A stretch of DNA of 64,000 nucleotides. Origin: DSXH01 sp964532065 (lineage in GTDB: Bacteria > Bacteroidota > Ignavibacteria > Ignavibacteriales > Melioribacteraceae). The translations under genes were made by a program, and so were the position numbers. The notes below the pieces were generated by a model, which saw only the letters and a program-made list of their open reading frames with translations, did not search any database and was not told the DNA's origin. The stretch's first letter is position 1, and every line of letters starts with the position of its first letter. The stretch covers positions 1-64,000 of the forward strand of contig CAZHHG010000002.1 of assembly GCA_964532065.1 (NCBI GenBank), read 5' to 3'. Of the stretch, positions 17,747-25,330 are shown piece after piece.

Positions 17747-17884
17747 ATGAGAAATCTTGGGTTACTCGGATTCCTTGGCTTTTTAGGATTTTTTGGAATG
17801 AACGAAGGCTCTGAATTCTTTTACGGATTATTCGGGCTCTTCGGTTTATTCAGCTTTTTCGGATATCAGAAAAAGAAAGATTAA
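17747..17884 (+). CDS. 45-residue GF-rich membrane mini-protein (DUF3796-like)
   Basis: ATG preceded by GAGGG. Encodes MRNLGLLGFLGFLGFFGMNE, then a second GLFGLFGLFSFFGY block and a QKKKD tail. Two short hydrophobic blocks of Gly-x-Phe/Leu pattern on either side of an acidic turn suggest a membrane hairpin. The GFLGFLGF opening resembles DUF3796-type small membrane proteins. Ends at a bidirectional terminator, so it has the borders of a real gene. Confidence 0.65.
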   Translation: MRNLGLLGFLGFLGFFGMNEGSEFFYGLFGLFGLFSFFGYQKKKD

Positions 17885-17913
17885 ACCCCATCCCGAAGAC
17901 CGGGATGGAGTTT
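17885..17913. terminator. Bidirectional terminator
   Basis: CATCCCG and CGGGATG arms with loop AAGAC, extended by pairing AAAC/GTTT runs, between convergent genes. Separates the mini-protein gene from the MBL-fold gene. Confidence 0.75.
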
Positions 17914-17920
17914 AATTAAA

Positions 17921-18829
17921 TCATTTAGAGGAGAGTGCGTCATAAGCGCGTTCAAGATTCATTTTACGCGCACCCTGCCATCTCTCTTTCATTTCTTCAA
18001 AGCCCGGTATTGAAGCTGCCGCGGCAATTTCCTCTTTCGTTCGTCCCTTTTTAATTTCTCCGGAAACAAATTCAACAAGAGATGTGAGGTAATCTCTCAT
18101 TTTTGAAATGTCTTTCTTTGAACCGACCAGAAATTCATCGGCGATTGAATGGCCGAAGATAAAAGCGGTATCGTTATCGTAGTATTTAAGAATTTTTTCC
18201 AGAACATCGGGCCAGTCAGTTAAGGAACCTCCGCCGTTGGCATCGATGAAAGGAAATGTTTTATTGAACACCAGATCTCCGACATGCGCGATATTGGCGT
18301 TTTCAAAATGAACGACCGAATCACCACCGGTATGAGCCGGGCCGAAATATCTTGCAACAACTTTTTCTTTACCAATATTTTCACCCCAGGTATTTGTGAA
18401 CGTTGCAGTTGGATATGCCTGAGGTTTTTCAGGATTGCCGCCGTAATTCTTTTCCTGCAAAGCTTTACAGTTTTCGTGCGCAACAATTTTATTCGTATAA
18501 TCCTTTAAAACAATATTTCCTGCTGTATGATCGCCGTGATGATGTGTGTTAAACAGGATATCAATCTTTCTCTGAGTTTTTTGCTTTAATCCTTCAATCA
18601 GATTCTTTGCTGATTCGGGATATTGTGAGTCAATAACAACAAGAACGTCATTTGTAGCGTACCAGCCGATTGTTCCCCCGCGCTCGGTAAAAATGCCGAT
18701 GTTATTTCTAATGGTAGTGAACTTATAAGTCGGCTCCTGAAATGGATTGTAGAATTTAAACCCGGGAAGCATTAAACCCCCGGTCAAAAGAGCCCCGGAT
18801 TTGAGAAATTCCTTGCGTGTTAATTTCAT
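17921..18829 (-). CDS. MBL-fold metallohydrolase with Tat-like signal
   Basis: 302 residues. N-terminus MKLTRKEFLKSGALLTGGLMLPG resembles a Tat signal (R-K in place of R-R), so export after folding is likely. Metal site HHHGDH (His96, His98, Asp100, His101), later GPAHTGGDSVV with a His ligand and IFGHS near the end. This is the glyoxalase II/beta-lactamase-like fold; the THHHGDHTAGN pattern occurs in periplasmic MBL proteins of quinoprotein-relay type and in class B beta-lactamase relatives. The hydrolysed bond is unknown. Confidence 0.88.
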   Translation of the reverse strand: MKLTRKEFLKSGALLTGGLMLPGFKFYNPFQEPTYKFTTIRNNIGIFTERGGTIGWYATNDVLVVIDSQYPESAKNLIEGLKQKTQRKIDILFNTHHHGDHTAGNIVLKDYTNKIVAHENCKALQEKNYGGNPEKPQAYPTATFTNTWGENIGKEKVVARYFGPAHTGGDSVVHFENANIAHVGDLVFNKTFPFIDANGGGSLTDWPDVLEKILKYYDNDTAFIFGHSIADEFLVGSKKDISKMRDYLTSLVEFVSGEIKKGRTKEEIAAAASIPGFEEMKERWQGARKMNLERAYDALSSK

Positions 18830-18936
18830 TTAATCCCTCAAAATATTTTTGAAATGGAAATTATCTTTGGTTAATTTAACAACAAAACCTTATTAAAAAG
18901 AATTCATTTATAGGTAAAAAAAACAGGGGGTTTATT

Positions 18937-19125
18937 ATGCAGCGCGTTGTCATTTATGCTATCGCACTTCTTTGGGCTATAGCAATCGGAGTTACCTATT
19001 TCACTTTAAAGGAAACGGAATATTTTACAAAGCTGAGTTCGGTCTACTTTATCTGTATGGCCGGCTCGATACTCGTCGTTAAATTTGCCTTTAGAAAGTT
19101 AATTCAGAAGGATAAGGAGGAGTAG
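18937..19125 (+). CDS. Small membrane protein, two TM segments
   Basis: 62 residues with two hydrophobic segments (about 4-24 and 36-52) and a Lys/Glu-rich tail. GGGGG precedes the ATG at an acceptable spacing. No family recognised. Eight bases before the DinB-family gene, so likely in the same transcript. Confidence 0.65.
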   Translation: MQRVVIYAIALLWAIAIGVTYFTLKETEYFTKLSSVYFICMAGSILVVKFAFRKLIQKDKEE

Positions 19126-19132
19126 AAGCCGG

Positions 19133-19615
19133 ATGAAGAATAGAATCGATTACCTGATATCAATCTATAATACTAACTCGAAGCTGCTGATCAATTCATT
19201 TTCTAAAGTAACCGAAGCCGACTCTCTTAAACGTCTGAACAGAAGAACAAACTCGATGATCTTTATTGCCCTCAACATCCTGGATGCGCGATGTTTTATC
19301 CTTACTCAAATCGGCCAGCCGACTAAAAATCCATTTGCAAAATATGTCGATTGGGCTAAAACAATTGATGAAATAACAACCTACCCGAAGCTCAAAAAAG
19401 TTCTAAGTGAATGGAAGCGGATCGACAGAATATTTGTGGAGGAATTATGCGGTATCAATTCCAGAAAATTAATCTCCGATCAGCAATTCGAATTTCCCGG
19501 CGGTAGAAAAATTATTAACATGCTGGCATTTCTTGCCGAACACGAAGCGTATCATGTCGGACAGATTTCATTCATAAGGAAATATCTCGGATATCCGGCT
19601 ACAAGCTATGAATGA
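19133..19615 (+). CDS. DinB-family protein
   Basis: 160 residues, all helical in appearance, with the DinB superfamily metal pattern: an early His-poor helix (RTNSMIFIALNILDARCF) and a C-terminal AEHEAYHVGQISFIRKYLG in which two His lie four apart on one helix. In many DinB proteins a third His sits in the helix around residue 50 (HxxxxR); here that position appears to be Asn/Ile, so metal binding may be weakened. Family members include thiol-dependent transferases and stress proteins. Overlaps the NAT gene by 8 bases. Confidence 0.82.
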   Translation: MKNRIDYLISIYNTNSKLLINSFSKVTEADSLKRLNRRTNSMIFIALNILDARCFILTQIGQPTKNPFAKYVDWAKTIDEITTYPKLKKVLSEWKRIDRIFVEELCGINSRKLISDQQFEFPGGRKIINMLAFLAEHEAYHVGQISFIRKYLGYPATSYE

Positions 19616-20366
19616 TCTCTCGGTTGAAAAATATCTTGAACGCATCGGATTAGTAAAAATTGAAGCTCCCTCGATAGAGTTTCTTTCAAATCTTCAATTG
19701 GCGCATCTCTATTCAGTTCCGTTTGAGGATCTAGACATTCCTGATAGAGCTAGAATTATTCTTAGCATCGAACGTATCTACAACAAAATTGTTCCTACAA
19801 AACGGGGCGGGTTCTGTTATGAACTGAACGGACTTTTTCATTGGCTGCTTACAAATCTTGGTTTCAGTGTTGATATGCTTTCTGCGAAAGTATATAATCA
19901 TCAGAAGCAGGAACTCGGTCCGGAGTTTGATCACATGACTCTTCTTATTCATCTCAATAAAGATTATCTGGTTGATGTAGGTTTCGGAGATTCGTTCCGA
20001 CAACCGATTGAAATGCCCGATGGCGAAGGCAATGATATAAGCGGGCGTTACAAAATCTTTCCCGCGGGCGGAATCGGTTATGATCTGAAAAAATTTGAAG
20101 AGAATGAGTGGAAGCTGCAATACTCATTTAAAACTATTCCGCGCAAACTTTCGGACTACTCGGAAATGTGCGACTTCCAGCAGGATAGTCCAACCTCTCA
20201 CTTCAGAACCCGAATGAAATCTACAATTGCTACACCAACCGGACGAATTACACTGAGCGATAACTCCTTAACCATAACCGAAATGGGGGAAAAGAGAAGA
20301 ACCGAAATTACCGACAGCAGGCAATTCTTTCATCTCCTGTTCGAATATTTTGATATTAGATTGTGA
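19608..20366 (+). CDS. nat: Arylamine N-acetyltransferase
   Basis: 252 residues. Catalytic triad Cys70 (TKRGGFCYELN), His109 (FDHMTLL) and Asp123 (LVDVGFG) is intact, in the standard NAT order. Transfers acetyl (or another acyl) from CoA to arylamines or hydrazines; related enzymes also act as amide synthases. Start overlaps the DinB gene by 8 bases, suggesting translational coupling. Cytoplasmic. A detoxification pair with DinB is a reasonable inference. Confidence 0.93.
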   Translation: MNDLSVEKYLERIGLVKIEAPSIEFLSNLQLAHLYSVPFEDLDIPDRARIILSIERIYNKIVPTKRGGFCYELNGLFHWLLTNLGFSVDMLSAKVYNHQKQELGPEFDHMTLLIHLNKDYLVDVGFGDSFRQPIEMPDGEGNDISGRYKIFPAGGIGYDLKKFEENEWKLQYSFKTIPRKLSDYSEMCDFQQDSPTSHFRTRMKSTIATPTGRITLSDNSLTITEMGEKRRTEITDSRQFFHLLFEYFDIRL

Positions 20367-20449
20367 TTTCTCCATTTTCAGTCAGTCTTTGCACAAAAAG
20401 CGCTTATCGACAAACCACCGAATAAACTATATATAGATAGAAAAATAAC

Positions 20450-20478
20450 TTGACTTTAAAGGTGAAAAATTCGATTAT
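20450..20478 (+). promoter_or_regulatory. Possible sigma-70-type promoter
   Basis: TTGACT, a 17-base spacer, then GATTAT (4 of 6 matches to TATAAT), about 53 bases before the membrane-cassette start at 20531. The 164-base gap holds no gene. Sequence match only. Confidence 0.3.
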
Positions 20479-20530
20479 TGGACAGTTCATAAAATATGAA
20501 GTATATAATTAGTGTATAATTGAGGCTGTT

Positions 20531-21355
20531 ATGATCTATTCAAGAAAATTAAAACCGGATCGAGATTTCACCGGTCTGTTACCCGCTTTCTTTTCACTCT
20601 TATTTAGCGGATCGGTAGCCGCAGTTTTTGGTCCCAAAGAAGCTATTATAGTCTTGGGTGCAATCGTTTTCATCTATTCAATATTCGGATTTATAGCTGT
20701 TTACAGGACTAAAAATACCGGATATACTTTCAGCGCATTCTATATGCTTGGTATGTCATTATATTTATTTGCAATTCATGTTGATGAAAACAGCAGGAAA
20801 GTACTTATCCAGACTCCATTGTCAAAGCTCTTTCTTGTTACAACAATTTCCCTGCTGATAATCCTGCTGGTTATGCTCTTTCTCAGAAAATTGAAATGGA
20901 GAGGTCGCGAAATTTTAGAATTAGCTGCGGTTAATGTAAACGAAGGCCCGGATACTTATACCGACCGTCCGCGGCCGATAGCAAATCTAGAACTCACACG
21001 CGATGAAGTTGAAAACTTCGCGGAATTTCTGAAACGCAACCTTGTTGCAATGCCATATTATGAACAGGAAAGAATTTTATTTGTTCCGGTAAGAATGGGT
21101 CAGGAATATTTTTATTTATTCAACAACAATATTAACTACTGGGATAAAACCTGGGTCGCTTTCGATTTCGACGGTAAAGTATCTGCTCACATTTCAAAAA
21201 AAGATTATCTGGAGTACAGAAAAAATCTTGAGTTCGATCCTTTGTGTGAATCACTCGGAAAATTATTTATAGAATTTTTTGAGTATATGAGAAAAGACGA
21301 AGCGAGCAGGATTATTGATAAACTTAATGATGTAAAAATAGGATTCTTCTCATGA
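20531..21355 (+). CDS. Unrecognised membrane protein with cytoplasmic domain
   Basis: 274 residues. Four hydrophobic segments lie in the first 125 residues (around 17-37, 39-57, 64-83, 97-117), followed by a soluble domain of about 150 residues rich in aromatic and acidic residues (EQERILFVPVRMGQEYFYLF, WVAFDFDGKVSAHISKKDYLEY). No family recognised. Its last codons overlap the start of the winged-helix gene as ATGA. First gene of a four-gene cassette of membrane proteins plus a DNA-binding-like protein. Confidence 0.75.
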   Translation: MIYSRKLKPDRDFTGLLPAFFSLLFSGSVAAVFGPKEAIIVLGAIVFIYSIFGFIAVYRTKNTGYTFSAFYMLGMSLYLFAIHVDENSRKVLIQTPLSKLFLVTTISLLIILLVMLFLRKLKWRGREILELAAVNVNEGPDTYTDRPRPIANLELTRDEVENFAEFLKRNLVAMPYYEQERILFVPVRMGQEYFYLFNNNINYWDKTWVAFDFDGKVSAHISKKDYLEYRKNLEFDPLCESLGKLFIEFFEYMRKDEASRIIDKLNDVKIGFFS

Positions 21356-21957
21356 TCATAGATTTTGATAAAATAAAATTGTTCGGATCTGTAATCTCCA
21401 AAGAATATTCTAAAGATCTTTTACGGCTTCTCTATTTATATAAAGATATCTCCGCCAGCGAAGCTGCATCGCGAATGGGGATGCATATTAAAACTGTCCA
21501 GGAATTCTTTGATACTCTTTATGAAGTTGGGCTTCTTGATAAAAGAGAGGTTTACGAAAGCAAGCGTCCATACTTCAGGTATTCATTTAACCTGGATAGA
21601 ATTGATCTTTCACTTAATGTAAAAGAATCAGTAGACTTGAATACAACCGGAGAAGCTCCGGAATTATTTATCCGCGAAAGAAAAAACGCGAACGTCAGGT
21701 TCACAACAGCAAGAAGCAAGCTTTTCTTCAGCAGCGTATCCGTATGGATCGGACAGGGGAGAGAGACGACTGAAAAAAAAGTGAGTCTTACAATTCCTCA
21801 GGGCAGGTTCTTATTCAACCTTCCTTTCCCGAATACAGAATTTCTTTCAATTCCTGAAATTATGAAGAAGGCGGACGTGACTGATGAACATAAATCAGAA
21901 ATAATTGATATAGTTCATTTATTAACTGAACACGGAGTAATTGAAATTAAGGAGTAA
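21352..21957 (+). CDS. Winged-helix protein coupled to membrane cassette
   Basis: 201 residues. Residues 15-65 look like an ArsR/TrmB-type winged helix: LLRLLYLYKDISASEAASRM, then HIKTVQEFFDTLYEVGLLDKRE and a wing KRPYFRYSF. The middle is a beta-rich domain (RFTTARSKLFFSSVSVWIG), and the C-terminus has a second short HTH-like stretch (SIPEIMKKADVTDEH...HLLTEHGVIEI). Target and signal unknown. ATGA overlap with the membrane protein upstream argues that the two work together, perhaps as a membrane-tethered regulator; this is inference. Confidence 0.78.
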   Translation: MIIDFDKIKLFGSVISKEYSKDLLRLLYLYKDISASEAASRMGMHIKTVQEFFDTLYEVGLLDKREVYESKRPYFRYSFNLDRIDLSLNVKESVDLNTTGEAPELFIRERKNANVRFTTARSKLFFSSVSVWIGQGRETTEKKVSLTIPQGRFLFNLPFPNTEFLSIPEIMKKADVTDEHKSEIIDIVHLLTEHGVIEIKE

Positions 21958-21965
21958 TAAAAATT

Positions 21966-22229
21966 ATGAACGGTTTTATGGTCGCGGCAATAATATGCCT
22001 CTTCGCCGGTATCGGTTGCTCGATAGCAATGGTTTCTTTTCTTCAGGAGCGCGGAGTGAAAATTAACTGGCTGCTAATCCGGTTATTTCTCCCAAAGTAT
22101 GTAGGTCAGTATAAAAAAATGACAACCGAGGAAAATGGAAAGCCGGGAAATTTATTTTACATCTTTGCAGTCTGTATGGTATCGGCTGCTATCTTTGCCA
22201 TTATTGGTTTATTGTTTAAAAATTTTTAA
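21966..22229 (+). CDS. Small membrane protein, two TM segments
   Basis: 87 residues, hydrophobic segments at about 3-24 and 64-84, separated by a basic loop (VKINWLLIRLFLPKYVGQYKKMTTEENGK). No family recognised. Eight bases after the winged-helix gene and nine before the next membrane gene, so it is part of the cassette. Confidence 0.7.
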   Translation: MNGFMVAAIICLFAGIGCSIAMVSFLQERGVKINWLLIRLFLPKYVGQYKKMTTEENGKPGNLFYIFAVCMVSAAIFAIIGLLFKNF

Positions 22230-22238
22230 GAGATTTGT

Positions 22239-22706
22239 ATGGAGAAGCTGACTCTCGAAAGACTTTTAAAGTATGACTCCAAAAGAATTCTTCTCTTCAT
22301 AATATTCCTTCTCGCTTTTATAATTACCGAATTTGGGCGAAAGGTTTACAGGCCCTATATCTACTCAAACGATATTTTCGATTTCTGGATTGCAGATACC
22401 ATCGGAAACTTTACAGGAACAATAGCCATCATATTCTTTGATCTGGCGATAATTAATCTTCCACAAGAAAAAAGTAAAAAAGGGAAGTGGTATATATTAT
22501 TTATCACACTAGGATTAATTGTTTATGAGCTGGTGCAATACATATTGCCCGGTAGAAACACCTGCGACTGGCGGGATATTATTGCAACAATAATTGCCGG
22601 CTTGATCTCTTTGGGATTGTATAAGCTGATAAATTCAGAAAAGTTTGATCCCGGACGAGAATTGTTTTCAGAGGGTTATAAGGATAGTTCTGATGATAGA
22701 AATTGA
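22239..22706 (+). CDS. Membrane protein, VanZ-like topology
   Basis: 155 residues with about four membrane segments: 18-33, 52-70, 84-103, 113-130. The stretch ending CDWRDIIATIIAGLISLGLY recalls the D-x-x-D-x-x-x-N/T-x-x-G segment of VanZ-like proteins, but the match is weak. Last gene of the cassette. Role unknown. Confidence 0.7.
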   Translation: MEKLTLERLLKYDSKRILLFIIFLLAFIITEFGRKVYRPYIYSNDIFDFWIADTIGNFTGTIAIIFFDLAIINLPQEKSKKGKWYILFITLGLIVYELVQYILPGRNTCDWRDIIATIIAGLISLGLYKLINSEKFDPGRELFSEGYKDSSDDRN

Positions 22707-22764
22707 TACTGGAAATGATTGCGGATTTAATAAAAATGGAATTACGTAAACAGGGAGTACCACA

Positions 22765-25176
22765 ATGAAGCTGAAAAAAACATCTATTTTGTTAGCATTA
22801 TTAATAGTTGCTTGTGCACTTCGGATTGATGCAAAAGAAATTTATCAGGCGGCAGATTCAACAAATCAGCAAAAAGTCTACTATGCAATTGAAATTAACG
22901 GCGTGGTTTGCGGTTATTTTGAAACAACCGAAAAGCCTGTCGTTATTGACGGCAAGGATCTGATCAGGGGCGACATTAATATATTTACGATGCTTTCACT
23001 GCTCGGAAGTCAATTCAACCAGGAACTGAAGATTACTGCACTGATTGACCCGGATACCGGGAGGTATAGAGAAGTAAAAACACTCATTGATCAAGGTACT
23101 GCCAAGTATACCATCGAGTTTTCGATAAAGAAGGACACCGTTTTCTATTTTTCTTCAATTTACAATCAGAATAAGAAAGTAAAGCTGAATCCCGGGACGA
23201 TTACGGGGAATGACGAGATGTTCATTCTTGTTAAAAAAGATTTTACTGAAAACAATAAAACAGAAGCAACATATGAAATGTTTGAAATGATTGAAGGAGA
23301 GATACAAACCTCAACTTTTAAAAAGCTGGGGGAAGAGAAAGTTGAAGTGTCCGGAAAAACATATAATTCAATTCTCCTTGAACAGACTAACAAAAAAACT
23401 AATATTAAAACCAGGTTCTGGCTCGATCCTGAATATGATTACTTTGTCAAATTTGAAGTTCAGAACCGGAAAGTTTATCTCGCTGACAGGTCGGTAGTAG
23501 ATAAAATCAAAGTCTCTAATATGGACGAGAACTTCTTCACCAGATCAAACGTGTCGATAGCCGATTTTCAATCGATCTCACAGATGAAAATAAAAGGGAG
23601 AATTGAACCGACCGGCGTCCAGATCACTCCGGAATCTCTGAATCTTCCCGGTCAGAAATTCGATGGATCTGTAAACGGGAATATAATAGAAGGTGTTTTC
23701 GAAATTGAGCATAAAAAGTATAACGGAGCAAATTCCCCCCCATTCCCTAATGACTACAATTCTAGACCTGACTTGAAAAAATATTTAGCACCAGACTCAT
23801 TTATTGAATCAGATGATCCTGTTCTAGTTCGAAAAGCGCAAGAAATCACCAGTGGTTCGCGCGACAGCTGGGATGCTGCTGTAAGACTGAGTAAATGGGT
23901 TGCAGAGAACATTAGTTATGCAATTCCCGGAGGCGGAACCGCAAGACGTACTTACGATATAAGAGCGGGAGAGTGCGGCGCTCATTCGATGCTTCTGGCA
24001 GCTTTTTGCCGCGCTGTTGGAATTCCCGCACGGGTTGTATTCGGAGCAATGTATGTTCCAAACCAAGGCGGCGGTTTTGGTCAGCATGCTTGGAATGAAA
24101 TATTTATGGGGAGCGCCGGCTGGATTCCCGTTGATGCCACTGCTCGTGAAATCGATTATCTGGATTCGGGACATCTGAGAATCTCGGAAATAACAAGAGT
24201 CTCCTCGATAGCTTTCAACGGTAAATCACTCGAAATTGTCGAATACAAACTTATTGGCGGCGATACAAACATTTCCGGAAGAGACACATATGACTTTACC
24301 CCGTATTTAGGAAAGTACACTAATCTGGAATCGGCAAGAACATTTACGGTTCTCTTGAAGGAAGGAAACCTTTCTGTAGAAATTCCGGGACAGGCAGTGC
24401 TTCCATTCAATCCTCCGGCTGAAAATGAAAAGTGGCAATGTAAAATAGCACCGCAGATATCGATCAGGTTCAATTCCGATCAGGAGGGTAAAATAAAAGA
24501 AATGCTGCTGTATCAGACATTTTCACTTGCTAAGAGAACACCTGACGAAAATAAATATGAAAACATTCCGGCGGAGTATGTCCCCTATCTTGGGAAATAT
24601 TTTTTCTCAGCCATTAATGCGGATCTTACTGTAATGGTTAAAGACGGACATCTAGCAGTTTATGATCCGGTTAATAAAGCAACCGTTAATCTGAAACCGT
24701 TAGGTAAAGAAGGCGAATGGATTGATGAATCCGACCGAAATAGATTGTTCTTTGAAAAAGGGTCCGATGGCATTATTACGGGATTTAAACTTGAAACCGA
24801 GAATAGATTTAGAAGAGGCGAGTTTGCAGCATCTGTCATTGAACGGATTATAGATGATGGGAATCTTCAGATGGGTATTAAAAAATTTGAAGAACTAAAG
24901 TCCGGGAAAAACAGCGATGTGATCTTCTCGGAACAGGCGCTTAATAATCTCGGATACAAGTATTTAAATGCCGGCAAATTTGAAGAGGCGCTTGAAATTT
25001 TTCTTCTTAATACTCGGGAATATCCTGATTCGTTCAATGTTTACGACAGTCTCGGAGAAGCTTATTTGAAGTGCAGCCGTAATGAAGAAGCAATTGATAA
25101 TTATAAACGTTCATTAGAAATTAATCCGGATAACGAAAATGCACGGAAAAAACTTGCAGAGCTGGGATTAAAATAA
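22765..25176 (+). CDS. Exported transglutaminase-like protein with C-terminal TPRs
   Basis: 803 residues. Signal peptide MKLKKTSILLALLIVACALRIDA. A long beta-rich N-terminal domain (about 30-330) precedes a transglutaminase-like core with triad Cys404 (AGECGAHSML), His441 (GQHAWNEIF) and Asp457 (PVDATARE). Two beta repeats follow, each opening with YxPYLGKY (about 510 and 612), then two TPR units near the end (ALNNLGYKYLNAGKFEEAL; YDSLGEAYLKCSRNEEAI). Bacterial proteins of this class act as periplasmic cysteine proteases or amidases. The catalytic triad is intact, so activity is expected; the substrate is unknown. Confidence 0.88.
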   Translation: MKLKKTSILLALLIVACALRIDAKEIYQAADSTNQQKVYYAIEINGVVCGYFETTEKPVVIDGKDLIRGDINIFTMLSLLGSQFNQELKITALIDPDTGRYREVKTLIDQGTAKYTIEFSIKKDTVFYFSSIYNQNKKVKLNPGTITGNDEMFILVKKDFTENNKTEATYEMFEMIEGEIQTSTFKKLGEEKVEVSGKTYNSILLEQTNKKTNIKTRFWLDPEYDYFVKFEVQNRKVYLADRSVVDKIKVSNMDENFFTRSNVSIADFQSISQMKIKGRIEPTGVQITPESLNLPGQKFDGSVNGNIIEGVFEIEHKKYNGANSPPFPNDYNSRPDLKKYLAPDSFIESDDPVLVRKAQEITSGSRDSWDAAVRLSKWVAENISYAIPGGGTARRTYDIRAGECGAHSMLLAAFCRAVGIPARVVFGAMYVPNQGGGFGQHAWNEIFMGSAGWIPVDATAREIDYLDSGHLRISEITRVSSIAFNGKSLEIVEYKLIGGDTNISGRDTYDFTPYLGKYTNLESARTFTVLLKEGNLSVEIPGQAVLPFNPPAENEKWQCKIAPQISIRFNSDQEGKIKEMLLYQTFSLAKRTPDENKYENIPAEYVPYLGKYFFSAINADLTVMVKDGHLAVYDPVNKATVNLKPLGKEGEWIDESDRNRLFFEKGSDGIITGFKLETENRFRRGEFAASVIERIIDDGNLQMGIKKFEELKSGKNSDVIFSEQALNNLGYKYLNAGKFEEALEIFLLNTREYPDSFNVYDSLGEAYLKCSRNEEAIDNYKRSLEINPDNENARKKLAELGLK

Positions 25177-25330
25177 ATCCGTAATAACTGAATATTAATT
25201 GCGTATTTATAATACAAACCTCCTTAAGCGGCCCCGCCTTGAAAAAGGAAATATCTTCCCGATCGGGAATTTAAAATGGAATCATTGTATTTTTGATTGT
25301 TATTTCACTCAATAAAATAGGGGATTATAA

